The notes beneath the pieces are model-generated. The model ran no database searches. It was given only the letters and a program-made list of their open reading frames with translations, and was not told where the DNA came from. From Serripes groenlandicus (lineage: Eukaryota; Mollusca; Bivalvia; Cardiida; Cardiidae), in contig JASEVX010000001.1 of NCBI GenBank assembly GCA_031761405.1, forward strand, positions 198,936,110-199,000,109: a DNA stretch of 64,000 nucleotides, read 5' to 3'. The position numbers and the translations under genes are program-made. Positions 1 through 10,693 of this stretch are shown here, piece after piece (position 1 is the stretch's first letter; each line of letters begins with the position of its first letter).

Positions 1-139
1 CACCAACCTACAGGGCTATATAAGCCTTACCACACAAAAATTAACCTTTGGACAGGTGTTACTTTAAAAGTGCATGCTTCGTTATTAAAACTGTTCCCCC
101 CTTACACCAAATCTGGCGAAGACAACTTTAAAAACATTT

Positions 140-322
140 AAGCAAAAATACTGAAAATCTCTATAATTAAATGAAAGTATAATTATTCGATAGAGTTGAA
201 AACATTGTGGCAAAGGAAGAAACTCCTAGGAAATGCCTTGCCCAAGAGCACTCCACCATGATTGAAGCCAGGTCACCCATTTTCAAATCTCTGATGCTAA
301 CCACTGGACCACAGCGGGTTCC
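140..322 (-). repeat. MITE fragment followed by tRNA-like SINE head
   Basis: Positions 140-224 carry the interior of the TTAA MITE family ('gttgaaaacattgtggcaaa'). From about 226 to 322 the minus strand reads as a tRNA-like SINE head, with an A-box-like stretch near 318-300, a B-box-like GGCTTCAATC, and then a 'TTGGGCAAGGCAT' core. The same core recurs at 45205-45260. The MITE half ends abruptly at the SINE, which suggests truncation by the insertion. Boundaries are approximate. Confidence 0.5.
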
Positions 323-551
323 AAGTGGACAGTTTGTCAGAAGTTTCTTGAAACCTTCTGGAACTCATTGGTGAATAGTGCAGAGTCAGATCAAACTGTT
401 ACATAATGGGTAGATCTAAATCTTCACTGGTTGCGAATATTTCAAAGAGCATCAATTCTGTATTCTGTTTCCTGATACATATATGTCTCAATGATAACGT
501 TAAATCAATAAATATCATCAAATTTGAAAATCCATCTAATCATCTGTATAT

Positions 552-770
552 TTAACCCTTTCCCACCTGCAAGACGCAATTTGATGTTTCTGCAGCAGAC
601 CAATTTGAAATCATTGTGTTAAAACGAGAAATGGCTCATAATTAGCAATTTCATCTTTTGTCACAATGCTTTCAATGAGTATACTTTTAGTCATAGATAT
701 ATTCCATATTGTAGCCTAGATATGTTCAAAGTCATCTGCTTCAGACTTTTTGTAAGCGGGAAAGAGTTAA
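552..770. mobile_element. TTAA-flanked palindromic MITE (old copy)
   Basis: It starts TTAACCCTTTCCCACCTGC and ends GGGAAAGAGTTAA. Subterminal 'TCTGCAGCAGAC' on the left and 'AAAGTCATCTGCTTCAGA' on the right are the family's inverted motifs. The central hairpin is degraded. The full-length young form is described at 9508-9737. Confidence 0.8.
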
Positions 771-1288
771 AATATGATTAAATGCATACCATCGTAAAAT
801 CATAACATACTTCATAAAACCTTGTTTAATAGGGTAATAATCTGCCAATAATAAATCGTTTGAAGACTTAAACATGAATGGGTGTAGTTTTTGTGATACT
901 TAATGTGATGTTGTTATAATATATTAATTCTTCTGAGAAAAAGAATTTTGAAAAAATGGACAAAAAAGTGCCATATATATTTATTTGTTCATGAATTAAA
1001 TATAAATTATTACCTGCCCTTTTTATTTAAAAAAAAAATTAAATAATAAATTTATGTAACAAAATATCAAAAAATTTGGAATGCAATTAAAATGATGAAT
1101 ATATTTTATAGTAATTGTGCCATATTTGTTTAAAAACAAACCTTATATATTCATATCCAACTGAATTTTAAACATAAAATTTAAGCCTCCCAGCTCACTC
1201 TTTATAATGTTATATAACCCACATTAGTGTCTATGAAACCTCCAGAGTTTCTAAAACCATGGTATTGAATTTCCTTCATACAACCCAC
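771..1288. other. AT-rich spacer, no gene seen
   Basis: Strongly AT-rich with A/T homopolymers near 1020-1050. No long open frame, splice-bounded exon or recognised repeat was found on either strand. Confidence 0.6.
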
Positions 1289-1475
1289 CAAGGTCCATAG
1301 CTCAGGATAAGCTGTACCTTTCAGTTCCTCAAATCCTTATATGATTCTTGAACCCTATGTTGTGGGTACTCAAAAGAATCGTCTCGCTGAGAAGATTCTT
1401 TTAAGTACCTACTGCATAGGTTTTGGCTGCATATTCAGAGAGATATTGTTGGGAAAAGATCAGTTTACTCCTCCG
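1289..1475. mobile_element. Relic of hAT-like palindromic MITE
   Basis: The core reads 'ACCCTATGTTGTGGGTACTC', then AAAAGAATCGTCTC, and is mirrored by GAAGATTCTTTTAAGTACC. The same palindrome is intact at 62577-62768, where the ends and target duplication can be seen. Here the termini are worn and only the centre is diagnostic. Confidence 0.6.
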
Positions 1476-1731
1476 TATGCAGGCCTACCCACAAAGTGAT
1501 GGATAGAAAGGATTTCAGATGCTTAAAATCTTCATTTCGTGTAAAAATCCCTTTAATGTGGGTATTCATTGGACTCCTCGTATAGAGTGTTTAAATGATG
1601 GAGAAAGAGTAGAGTTTTCTTTATTCAAAACTGAGATATTTTGTGTAAAAAAGCATTTATACCACTACATTATGCCCGATTTTATCTACATTTCTGCATC
1701 CCTCAAAAACCCTTCTCACCTGTGATAATCA

Positions 1732-2226
1732 ATTTAACTCTGTCTAAATGCAGCACAATTAGAAGCATCTGAAGCAGACTACTTTTGAAGACATTGTAGC
1801 AAAATAAGAAACTGGTTGCAATGATAAATTTCTCAATGTGCCGGAAGCCTACTCAATAACCATACATTCATTTAAATTATATTTATCATATCATTGGAAA
1901 TTTTGCCATGATGTTTTCAGTCATCTGCTGTAGATTTGTTGTATTTGGAAAAGTGTTAACTTCATCAACCAGTGGTGTACAGAGAACCATTTCTTAATCC
2001 TTTTCCACCTGCAGACGCATCTTGATGCAATAGCAGCAGACCAATTTTGAAAACATTGCGGCAAAAGGTAAAATTGCTCATGATGAGCAATTTATCCTTT
2101 GGCCACAATGTTTTCAACTTTATTTAACAAGTAAAGCTATCTTTTATGGAGGTTTTAAGGTTTTTGTCACTATGTTTTCAAAGTTGTCTGCTGCAGATGT
2201 GTCACAAGTATGTGGGAAAGGGTTAA
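1732..2226. mobile_element. Two adjacent TTAA-family MITEs
   Basis: An old copy spans about 1732-1962. A better copy spans 1994-2226, ending GGGAAAGGGTTAA. Both carry the 'GCAGCAGAC ... GTCTGCTGCAGA' subterminal pair and 'AAACATTG...CACAATGTTTTC' stem arms. Confidence 0.75.
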
Positions 2227-2343
2227 ATGGTGTTTAACACCATTTAAATGTTTACCTGATATGATTATACAGGAGTTGATCTTTGTAATATCTCTATGAT
2301 CTAGAGCAATTTTGAGAAAATGATAGATATGGCATCAAAACCA

Positions 2344-2600
2344 ACTGCCTCTGTGGTGTAGTTGCAGAGCTTCATCCTTGAGCACACTGGGAGGTGGCTG
2401 GTTCGATCTTCAAACGATCATACCAAAAACAAAACTTATAATAATCATAATAATGGCTTTCCTCCTTGGCGCTTAGAATACTGACAACTACCATAACTAC
2501 CATTTTTAAACTCTTTGGTATGACCCAACCGGGGATCGAACCCACGACCTCCCGAACCTGAGGCAAATGCTCTACCACTGCACCAGCAAGGCGATCTAAT
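2344..2600. mobile_element. tRNA-headed SINE sequences in opposite orientations
   Basis: On the plus strand near 2346-2410 'TGTGGTGTAGTTGCAGAGC' resembles a Pol III A box and 'GGCTGGTTCGATCTTC' a B box. On the minus strand 2600-2525 reads a second tRNA-like head with a strong B box (GGTTCGATCCCCGG) and the phrase GGGAGGTCGTGGG. The 'ATGGCTTTCCTCCTTGGCGC' piece between them is shared with SINEs at 7781 and 53400. They are pseudo-tRNA heads, not tRNA genes: the acceptor stems do not close. Confidence 0.65.
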
Positions 2601-2873
2601 GATCTTTAGATGACATCCAATTTTGCAAGAATGACCTTAACCTATCAAAAACAATACAGATCTTCTTTTAAGCACATTGCTCTATAAAGTTTCAGCATAC
2701 ATGAATTGAAACTAATACAGATCTTAGACAGGGAAGTGTCATTGAACTTTGCTTGTAAAATTATTCAGAGTCATCCTCTCATCCTTTCATGATAACCATT
2801 TTAAGAGAACCAAACTTAACTTACTTACTGAAGAAACAAGAAAGACAAAAACTCTTACTCTATCTTTCAAAGT

Positions 2874-3081
2874 TTTAAAGCTTACTATCTGATGAGGAAG
2901 AAATTTCGAAATATGAAACCAAACTTGGCCAACATTTTGTCCAACCTTTGACAAAAGTCAATCGATAAACATCAGTTCTGGTAATAGAAAGACAAGAAAC
3001 ACATGAGCTGGTGAACTGGCTGCTGTGATATGACTTAAAAATTGTTGAAAATGACATTAAACCCAAATCAATCATTCAATC
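2874..3081 (+). mobile_element. SINE, 3' part
   Basis: It contains the core 'TTTGACAAAAGTCAAT' and the tail GAACTGGCTGCTGTGATATG...TTGTTGAAAATGACATTAAACCC, ending in an ATCAATCATTCAATC tract. The same tail occurs at 3640-3730 and 62215-62285. Confidence 0.75.
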
Positions 3082-3388
3082 AAAATATGAATGAAAATGA
3101 TCAAAAGGACAACAGATTGAATGGTATCAGTAAAGGTTAAGGGTTATATCTATATAATAAAGTATAAAGAGGGAGAGAAGAAAACTTCTGAGATAAGGAA
3201 ACTGAGAGATGTTGAATGCCTGGAATATTTGTGTGTAGGCCTGGTCTTTCCTGGAATTGGTGCTAAATTGAATGGATCACAAAAAAACAGTTAATGGATG
3301 TATATATACAAAATTCCCCTTAGCAACTACAGGGCAGAACTTCTTATAACAAGACAGTCTGTATTGAACCTATCCTTGCCCTTTGCTG

Positions 3389-3451
3389 CAAATGTCTGTT
3401 GACGCCTCTGCCGCAAATGTCTGTTGACGCCTCTGCCGCAAATGTCTATTG
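3389..3451 (+). repeat. 25-bp tandem repeat, about 2.5 copies
   Basis: The unit 'AAATGTCTGTTGACGCCTC' plus TGCCGC repeats head to tail. It resembles the MITE left subterminal motif GACGCCTCTGC, so it may be MITE-derived. Confidence 0.7.
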
Positions 3452-3465
3452 AAAACAATGTAATA

Positions 3466-3730
3466 TTGTGGTAGCTTAGTCAGGCACAACAATGGCTGTC
3501 AAACCAGATGTTGTGAGTTTGTATCCCAGCTTGGTTATCAATCGTTCAGACTTGTGCCAAATGTCAATGCAATAAGTGTCATTCATTCTACAAAAGCAGC
3601 CTGTTGCTTGGAAAGACTGTTGCGCTGAATACTGCTGTGAGAATGCCAGGAAACACACAATTAGATGAACTGGCTGCCATGATCAGATAAGTTGTTGAAA
3701 ATGTTATTTAACCCAAATAAATCAATCAAT
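3466..3730 (+). mobile_element. tRNA-derived SINE, near full length
   Basis: The head is 'GTGGTAGCTTAGTCAGGCAC' (A-box-like) with GTGAGTTTGTATCCCAGC as a decayed B box. The core CTTGTGCCAAATGTCAATGC follows. The tail is GAACTGGCTGCCATGATC...GTTGTTGAAAATG, ending AAATAAATCAATCAAT. Organisation matches the SINE at 61903-62285. Confidence 0.75.
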
Positions 3731-3765
3731 TTACAATACTTCTTGGCAATGCAAATATAGAATTT

Positions 3766-4295
3766 GGAATACTGTCTTAAAGTAGCCTGTGGCCCAGTAG
3801 AACTGTGTGGTAAAGTAGCCTGTGGCCCTGGAATACTGTGTCTTAAAGTAGCCTGTGGCCCAGTAGAACTGTGTGGTAAAGTAGCCTGTGGCCCTGGAAT
3901 ACTGTCTTAAAGTAGCCTGTGGCCCAGTAGAACTGTGTGGTAAAGTAGCCTGTGGCCCTGGAATACTGTCTTAAAGTAGCCTGTGGCCCAGTAGAACTGT
4001 GTGGTAAAGTAGCCTGTGGCCCTGGAATACTGTGTCTTAAAGTAGCCTGTGGCCCAGTAGAACTGTGTGGTAAAGTAGCCTGTGGCCCTGGAATACTGTC
4101 TTAAAGTAGCCTGTGGCCCAGTAGAACTGTGTGGTAAAGTAGCCTGTGGCCCTGGAATACTGTCTTAAAGTAGCCTGTGGCCCAGTAGAACTGTGTGGTA
4201 AAGTAGCCTGTGGCCCTGGAATACTGTCTTAAAGTAGCCTGTGGCCCAGTAGAACTGTGTGGTAAAGTAGCCTGTGGCCCTGGAATACTATGTGG
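3766..4295 (+). repeat. 64-bp minisatellite, about 8 copies
   Basis: Each 64-66 bp unit is built of two half-units sharing AGTAGCCTGTGGCCC: one continues AGTAGAACTGTGTGGTAA, the other TGGAATACTGTCTTAA. So it is a dimeric higher-order repeat of a roughly 32-bp ancestor. Units are almost identical, with a 2-bp GT indel ('CTGTCTTAA' versus 'CTGTGTCTTAA') as the main variant, which implies recent homogenisation. Confidence 0.95.
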
Positions 4296-4380
4296 AATAC
4301 TTGCACAAGAAAATCAGGAAATTCATGGATAGGTGAACTGGTTGCCATGACATAATTAAAATACTGTTAAAAAAAGTGTA

Positions 4381-5426
4381 GACCCTTTCCCACTTATAAC
4401 ATATTGGCAGCAGACGAATTTGAAAACATCTATGAAAAGATATGGAAAATATCTATAATAATAGTATAGTTATTGACAAGAGGGTAACACATTGTGGCAA
4501 ATGGAGAAATTGCTCATTATGATCAATTACTCCTTTTGGCTTAATGTTTTCAAAAATCGCCTACTGTAGGAAGAAATGGTAAGACTCTTATCCCAAATCA
4601 TGAATAGGGCCCTGTTTACTATTGCTCCTGGTACCATGCTCTCCAATTAAATAAACCTGAAGCCCGTGAAATTTGCTATGTATAAATATAACTATTCAAC
4701 CCTTTCCTACATACAACAACCTGAAGCAAAATACTGAAAATATCTATGCAAAAATATGATTAAACCCTATAAATGAAAGTACTATTATTGGAGAAAGTTG
4801 AAAACATTGTGGCTAAAAGAATAATTTGTTGCTCATGATGAACAATTTCTCCTTTTGTCGCGATGTTTTCAAAAGTTGTCTCCTGCAAATGAGTCGAATT
4901 GTGAGAATGGGTTAATAAGGAGCATTGCAGGTATTTGGGGTTTTTCTTAATTCATACCTTACACTATTGAAACCCACCTGTTGACCTACTTCATGTCCTT
5001 TATAAACAGTGTAGAACAAGATCAGAAGGAAATATTGTGCAGTCTGATATAGTTGTACAGTGTTTGCTATTTTATTCTAACAAATAACATTTGACTCATA
5101 CTAATGGATCATTCAAAGTGAATGAAAAGGGAAAAGGGCCAATAATATCAATTCAGTAGTTATAAAGGATAAGCAAAATAAAACACATCTGAGGTAATTA
5201 CATTTTCTTAACCCTTTCCCACATACAACAACTCTGCACCAGACGACCATGAAAACATCTTGTCAAAAATGAAGATAATGTTTATAAACAAAATTTTAAT
5301 TATTTATTAGTGTAAAACACATTGTGACAAAGGGAGAAATGGCTCATTTTAAGCTATTTCTCATTTTGCAACAATGTTTTAAAAAGCCATCTCATGCAGA
5401 TGAGTCGGAATGTGGGAAAGGGTTAA
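4381..5426. mobile_element. Three TTAA-family MITEs
   Basis: Copies lie at about 4381-4573 (right end lost), 4697-4915 and 5208-5426. They are in the orientation that begins CCCACATACAACA and ends with ATGTGGGAAAGGGTTAA. Central 'GAAATTGCTCATTATGATCA'-type hairpins are recognisable. The intervening 4916-5207 holds nothing recognised. Confidence 0.75.
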
Positions 5427-5553
5427 TGCTTACATTCTTCTCCATCTGAACAAACAATCAACTGGTGCAGCTTCAATCATTTACTCTGAAATTCATACTA
5501 TTTGCAGCAGACAATTTGTTGCAGGGTTGAAAGAGTTTAGAAAATCAAAGCCT

Positions 5554-5822
5554 GCATTTGTTTGTTTGTTTGGAGTTTAACGCCGCTTTCAACAGCTTTG
5601 GTCATATCACGGCGGTCAGTGCACCTACCCATGTTTTCCTGGCTTTCCCACACCAGTACTTACACAACATTCTTTCTAAGCCACTGACTACTTTCTCACA
5701 TAGATCAGAGGTGAGAGGCAATGGAAAACATCGCCCGAAAGAATGTCGCCGCAACCGGGTATCGAACCCGTGACCTCCAGATCACGAGTCAGATACGCTA
5801 CCAATTGAGCTACCCGGCCGGG
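5554..5822 (-). mobile_element. tRNA-derived SINE, full length
   Basis: Read on the minus strand, the head begins CCGGCCGGGTAGCTCAATTG (A box) and has 'GTCACGGGTTCGATACCCGG' (canonical B box). A core follows (GACATTCTTTCGGGCG...), then the tail GCCGTGATATGACC...GTTGAAAGCGGCGTTAAAC and (CAAA)n. A genuine tRNA is unlikely because the sequence runs straight into the SINE body and the anticodon arm is not clean. This is the best-preserved SINE head in the window. Confidence 0.85.
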
Positions 5823-5916
5823 TCCAAAGCCTGCATATTCACACTATTACTTCATTGCAGATAATAGTTTTAAGGTTGTTTCTTTTGTCATTGACACAGG
5901 CCATCATTTTCGGGAT

Positions 5917-6418
5917 CTTAACCCTAACCCACTTAAAGATGCTTTTTGACACATTCATGCACCAGACAACTTTTGAAAGCATCGATTGTGTCAAACGGAA
6001 AAATTGCTCATATAACAGGGAATATTCCACAATGTTTTCAACCTAAGTTAATAATTACATTCACATTCATTGAGATTTTTCCTGTTTTTCATCTGCTGCA
6101 GATTTGACGTATGTGGGATTATTATTTTTAATTTTTCTTGTGCTTTCAAAAAGATGACGCTGAAAAAACTACATCGTGTTTAAGGTTAAAACATTCAACA
6201 CTCACTAAAATGGAAATTTATGGAAGAAGATGCATGGGCACATTTCAGATTTACCCTTTCCTACATGCAGACCCAAATTACTGTGCTTGTCAGACGCCTT
6301 TGAAGACATTGTTGCAAAATGAGAAATCGCTCATAATGAGTTATATGTTTTCCTTTTGCCACCCCATTTTCAACTCTATTCAATCATTACTCTTGATTTG
6401 TAGCAATTTTCCCATTGA
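5917..6418. mobile_element. Two degraded TTAA-family MITEs
   Basis: Copies at about 5917-6120 and 6250-6418 retain 'CCACAATGTTTTCAACC' and CTGCTGCAGATTTG or the left 'CCTACATGCAGACCC'. One end of each is lost. At 6470-6545 GGACAATACCCC-type phrases occur that I cannot classify. Confidence 0.6.
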
Positions 6419-6761
6419 CTCATGATAGCTCAGTTGATATAAATGAGGGAAATCAATCCAGAAATCTTCAACTTGGGGTATGGACAATACCCCTATAGGA
6501 TATTTACCCACTGGACAAAACCCCCTTCCCCCATAGTGGTGAAAAGTGGATAATACCTCCTTGCCATGGTATTTGATATCAATATATAGATGCATTATAT
6601 CAATTGTATTTGAAGTTATTTTGCAGTATTTCAGTATTGCATATTTTTATGAAAAACGTCCATATTAAGATTTAATACTTTTATAATACAATGTGCTACG
6701 TAACATATCCAATATATCCAATGGGTTGACTTTATACAGCTAACATCTTTAATGTATTATC

Positions 6762-6990
6762 GACTCTTTCCCACATACAGAGGCTTTCTGACACCTCTGC
6801 TGTGCAGACAACTTTAGAAAACATTGTGGCAAAGGAGACATTGCTCATATTGATAAATTTGACTTTTTGCCACAAATTGTTTTCAACTCTATTCAGTAAT
6901 TACATTTTCATTTATAGTCATTTTCCTTGTTTTTGCCTAGATTGTTCAATGCCATCTGCTGCAGAATTGTAATATGTTGGAAAGGGTTAA
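6762..6990. mobile_element. TTAA-family MITE
   Basis: The left end is CTCTTTCCCACATACAG followed by GGCTTTCTGACACCTCTGC. The right end is ATGTTGGAAAGGGTTAA. Hairpin core 'GAGACATTGCTCATATTGAT' is decayed. Confidence 0.75.
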
Positions 6991-7157
6991 AATATTCACC
7001 ATTCACAAAAATTATATATTCAAGAAGGTGACGGACTGGTTCACATCATATAACATTACAATTTAAAATACAGGGTATGACACTACAGGTGTGATTACAA
7101 ATGTCAAACTGTGAACCCCTCTACCACCCTGTCAGGCCGTAATCCATCTTTTATGCA

Positions 7158-8098
7158 TTATCCCTTCCCACATATACATGTATCATAAATCTGCAACATA
7201 CAACTTTTAAAAGATCTCGGTAAAAAAAACATGATTATAAATAGTAAAACATTAATATGCGGGCCAGTATCGCTCCACTGTCAAAAAACAACTCGCTTAT
7301 AATTGCCAAATATTGCAAAACAGCAACGGTCCCCTGGGGTCCATGTTTTTGACCAATCAACATGGCTTGAAGGAATCTCATACAGGGTCACACAAGGAAC
7401 ATTTCTACAAAATGATTTGAAAATCAGCTTCATTTCATACTGTCAGGAGAAGATTTTTAAAATGTCTGCTGTTAACATATAATGCAAAACAGCCCTATCC
7501 TCTCGCGGAAATTTCTTTTACCAATCAACATGGCTTGAAGGAATCTGATAAAAAGGTGACCCATGGAACATTCCTACTAAATTTTTAATGAAAATTACTA
7601 AGGCTTCATACTTTTGGAATAGAAGATTTTTCAAGTTTTCGTTTTAGCCATATAAAGCAAAACATGGCTTGACAGAATCTTATAGAGGGTCACCCAAAGA
7701 TTTTTAAGTTTTCTTTCAGTTGCCATGGAAAAGAGAATCCCCCAGCCGGGTCATGCAAAAAACTTTAAAATTGGTAATAATGGCTGCCCTCCTTGGCGCT
7801 TAAGGCTGCAGGGTAAACATTACATCTGACTGGCTGGTGTCAGGATGAATGGACCAGTAGTACTGGTAATTTACCCAGGAAACACTGATATAACTGAAAA
7901 ATTGTTTAAAGCGGTGTAAAACACCAAACAAACAAAACCAACATATTACAAATCCGCAACATCCAGAATAAACGAATTAAAATCTCTTTTAATGAAAGGT
8001 CTGATTAAACAATCGAGTTGAAAACCTTGTGTCAGAAGTCGTCAAACGCACATGCGTCAAAATGCATATGCAAGTGGGACAGAGTTAAAGTTTAAAAA
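7158..8098 (+). repeat. MITE fragment, dispersed bivalve repeat, SINE tail, MITE fragment
   Basis: 7158-7262 is a MITE left half. 7265-7740 is a dispersed repeat with three diverged units built around 'ACCAATCAACATGGCTTGA' and 'GGGTCAC(C)CAAGGAACATT'. 7781-7940 is a SINE 3' half (GGCTGGTGTCAGGATGAATG, then TGATATAACTGAAAAATTG, ending CAAACAAACAAA). 7945-8098 is a further MITE fragment. No coding sequence. Confidence 0.65.
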
Positions 8099-8326
8099 AC
8101 ACTGTTTCTTTAGACAGTTGTGTATTTTTTGCATAAATTTCTAGAAATGTCCACCTGTTCATGATAAATAGAAATATACGAAAAAAGTATGCTGTCAAAT
8201 GTACCATTTAGTATCAAAATAAGTTTTTTCTTACTTTTTTAAGATTTTGTTTCATCAATGTGAAAGGTATTGAAAGATGAGTACCTGTTAAATAGACAAT
8301 TTATGTACCATGAAATAGACTAGGGT

Positions 8327-9038
8327 TTAACCCTTGTGCAAACACATTATTTTGCAGCACAGACAGCATTGAAAACAATATTGCCAAAAGAGAAATTGCT
8401 CATGATAAGAAATTTCTCCATTTATCACAATGTTTTCAACTCTATTCAATTAAGACACTTTCATTTTGAGATATTTACCGCTTGTTTGTCCGGCTATGTT
8501 CAAAGTTGTCTGCTGCAGATTTCTTGTAAGATGGTTAACTCTTTCCCACTTGCAGACACATTTTGACATATCTGCAGCAGATGACATTTGAAAACATCGT
8601 AGCAAACAAAGAAACTGTTCATATTGAACATTCAATTATCATTCTTTCATTTTATGGTGATTTTCCATATATATATGTATATATGCAAAGGGGCTGCTGT
8701 GGATTTGGTGTAAACAGTACTATAGACTAGGTAAGTGTGTTTTTCAAAATATCAACCTTTCCCTTATGCAAATGACTTTCCCACTTGCAGACACATTTTG
8801 ACATATCTACAGCAGGCAACTTTTGAAAACACAGTGAGAAAATAAGAACTTAACCCTTTACCTCATGTTCATGCTTTCTGACGCCTCTGCAGCTGCGAGA
8901 CAAGTGATGAACAATTTCACCATTTTCCACAATGTTTTCATTTTTATTTAACTATTAAGCTATCTTTTATGGAGATTTTTTGTCACTATGTTTTCAAAGT
9001 CATCTGCTGCAGAGTTGTTGTATGTGGGAAAGGTTTAA
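8327..9038. mobile_element. Run of four TTAA-family MITEs
   Basis: Copies are 8327-8538, 8535-about 8720, about 8758-8848 (left part only) and 8850-9038. The first two share one TTAA: TTAACTCTTTCCC begins inside the previous right end. Subterminal CTGCTGCAGATTT and 'TGCAGACACATTTTGACA' identify them. Confidence 0.7.
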
Positions 9039-9237
9039 TAATGATGAACGTGTCTTATACAAACAATTTTTTCCAACTGTGTTTAAAAATTAATCAACTT
9101 TATTTTCCATTAATTTTCCATTTCCCAAAATATATTTTTAGGAATCTCCGGTGGTATATAGCTGCCACAGGTTATCAGCATAATAACCAGGGTACTCAGT
9201 TACCCGGCACAATCTACTTTTCAATTATAATTTCATT

Positions 9238-9410
9238 CAGAGGTCCAGATAAGGAGGCGTTGATACAGCTCTTTCCCCCACAATATCTCTCTTATCATCC
9301 AACCAAACCCTATGATGAGACGATTCTTTTGAGTACCCACAACATAGGGTTATAAGGTCAAATAAGAAATTTAGAACATGCAAAACGCCCCTTAATTATC
9401 TAAAGTTCTG
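9238..9410. mobile_element. hAT-like palindromic MITE
   Basis: It begins CAGAGGTCCAGATAAGG and ends CTTAATTATCTAAAGTTCTG, which are inverted. The right half of the core (GATTCTTTTGAGTACCCACA, ACATAGGGTT) is intact; the left core arm is lost. No clean 8-bp target duplication is visible, unlike the copy at 62577-62768. Confidence 0.65.
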
Positions 9411-9507
9411 GAATTTACTTTAGCCCTCTCCAACTCACAGACAGTCATTCTGAAGGAATTGCAGCTGATGAAATTCTTCTATATGTCTCAATGTTTTCAA
9501 CACTTCC

Positions 9508-9737
9508 TTAACCCTTTCCCAGATATAGACGCTTTCTGACGCCTCTGCAGCAGACGGCTTTTTGAAAACATTGTGACAAAAGAAGAAATTGCACAAAACG
9601 TGCAATTTCTCCTTTTGTCACAATGTTTTCCACTTTTTGTCATAGGTTATCCATTCAATTATGGAGATTTTCTATGTTTTGACAAAATACGATCAAAGTC
9701 GTCTGCTGCAGAATTGTCGTATGAGGGAAAGGGTTAA
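9508..9737. mobile_element. Young full-length TTAA MITE (family reference copy)
   Basis: 230 bp. It starts TTAACCCTTTCCCAGATATA and ends TATGAGGGAAAGGGTTAA, so the inverted termini are CCCTTTCCC inside a TTAA duplication. That arrangement is typical of non-autonomous piggyBac-like elements. Left subterminal GCCTCTGCAGCAGACGGC pairs with right GTCGTCTGCTGCAGA. The centre is a 31-bp stem (9564-9594 with 9600-9630, one mismatch) around a 5-base loop. It has no coding capacity and would depend on a transposase supplied elsewhere; none of that type is in this window. Close relatives: 13492, 29914, 31960, 32355, 33691, 61399, 63504. Confidence 0.9.
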
Positions 9738-9852
9738 TATAATACTTCGAGAGGTTTTCCTTATTTCGGTCTACAGTAGATGTTTTCAGTGGTCATTAAA
9801 TTTTGCAGATATAGTGTATGTGGGAAATGGGTTAGAGTTTATTGATAAGACA

Positions 9853-10419
9853 GTTTCATATAGACACATGTATATCGTAGTTTCATATAGACACACGTAT
9901 ATCGTAGTTTCATATAGACACACGTATATCGTAGTTTCATATAGACACACGTATATCGTAGTTTCATATAGACACACGTATATCGTAGTTTCATATAGAC
10001 ACACGTATATCGTAGTTTCATATAGACACACGTATATCGTAGTTTCATATAGACACGCGTATATCGTAGTTTCATATAGACACGCGTATATCGTAGTTTC
10101 ATATAGACACACGTATATCGTAGTTTCATATAGACACACGTATATCGTAGTTTCATATAGACACACGTATATCGTAGTTTCATATAGACACACGTATATC
10201 GTAGTTTCATATAGACACATGTATATCGTAGTTTCATATAGACACACGTATATCGTAGTTTCATATAGACACACGTATATCGTAGTTTCATATAGACACA
10301 TGTATATCGTAGTTTCATATAGACACACGTATATTGTAGTTTCATATAGACACACGTATATCGTAGTTTCATATAGACACATGTATATCGTAGTTTCATA
10401 TAGACACACGTATATCGTA
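9853..10419 (+). repeat. 27-bp minisatellite, 21 copies
   Basis: The unit GTTTCATATAGACACACG plus TATATCGTA repeats 21 times with only single-base variants (ACACG, ACATG, ACGCG) and one C/T change. Because 27 is a multiple of three, frames stay open on both strands, giving spurious proteins of VSYRHTYIV or YETTIYVCL repeats. The unit resembles the MITE left end (CATATAGACGC), and the array abuts a MITE lacking its own TTAACCCTTTCCC end at 10427. Confidence 0.95.
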
Positions 10420-10426
10420 GTGACAT

Positions 10427-10641
10427 ATAGACGCTTTCTGACACCTCTGCAGCAGACGACTTTTGAACACATTGTGGAAAAAGTAGAAATTGCTCATAAT
10501 GAGCAATTTCTCCATTTGCCACATAATGACTTCAACTCTATTTTAAAACCATAGTATCATTTGTAGAGATTTTCTAAAATAATATATTTGATAATTTCAA
10601 AGTCGTCTGCTGCAGATTTGTTGTATGTGGGAAAGGGTTAA
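10427..10641. mobile_element. TTAA-family MITE with left terminus replaced by the 27-bp array
   Basis: It reads CATATAGACGCTTTCTGACA directly after the array, then CCTCTGCAGCAGACGAC and the hairpin 'GAAATTGCTCATAATGAGCA'. The right end is AGTCGTCTGCTGCAGATTTG, TTGTATGTGGGAAAGGGTTAA. The right 41 bases are a near-perfect match to the satellite monomer at 39.7-42.7 kb. Confidence 0.85.
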
Positions 10642-10693
10642 AGCAATACATCTTATCCTAGCTGTCCTTCATCAATATCACATCAAGATCAAT

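Noticed and set aside
552..570. CCCTTTCCC/TTAACCC ends as telomere-like repeats
   Set aside because: They do not iterate as TTAGGG and always occur as inverted ends of the 230-bp MITE.
5740..5822. A tRNA gene on the minus strand
   Set aside because: A and B boxes are good, but the 5' and 3' ends do not pair as an acceptor stem and the sequence continues into a SINE body and tail.
8969..9355. 128-codon open frame
   Set aside because: It overlaps a MITE right end, spacer and the hAT-like palindrome; no domain is recognised.
9661..10554. Open frames of 297, 228 and 227 codons on both strands
   Set aside because: They are produced by the 27-bp tandem array, whose period is a multiple of three. 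The repeated peptides have no coding signature beyond the repeat.
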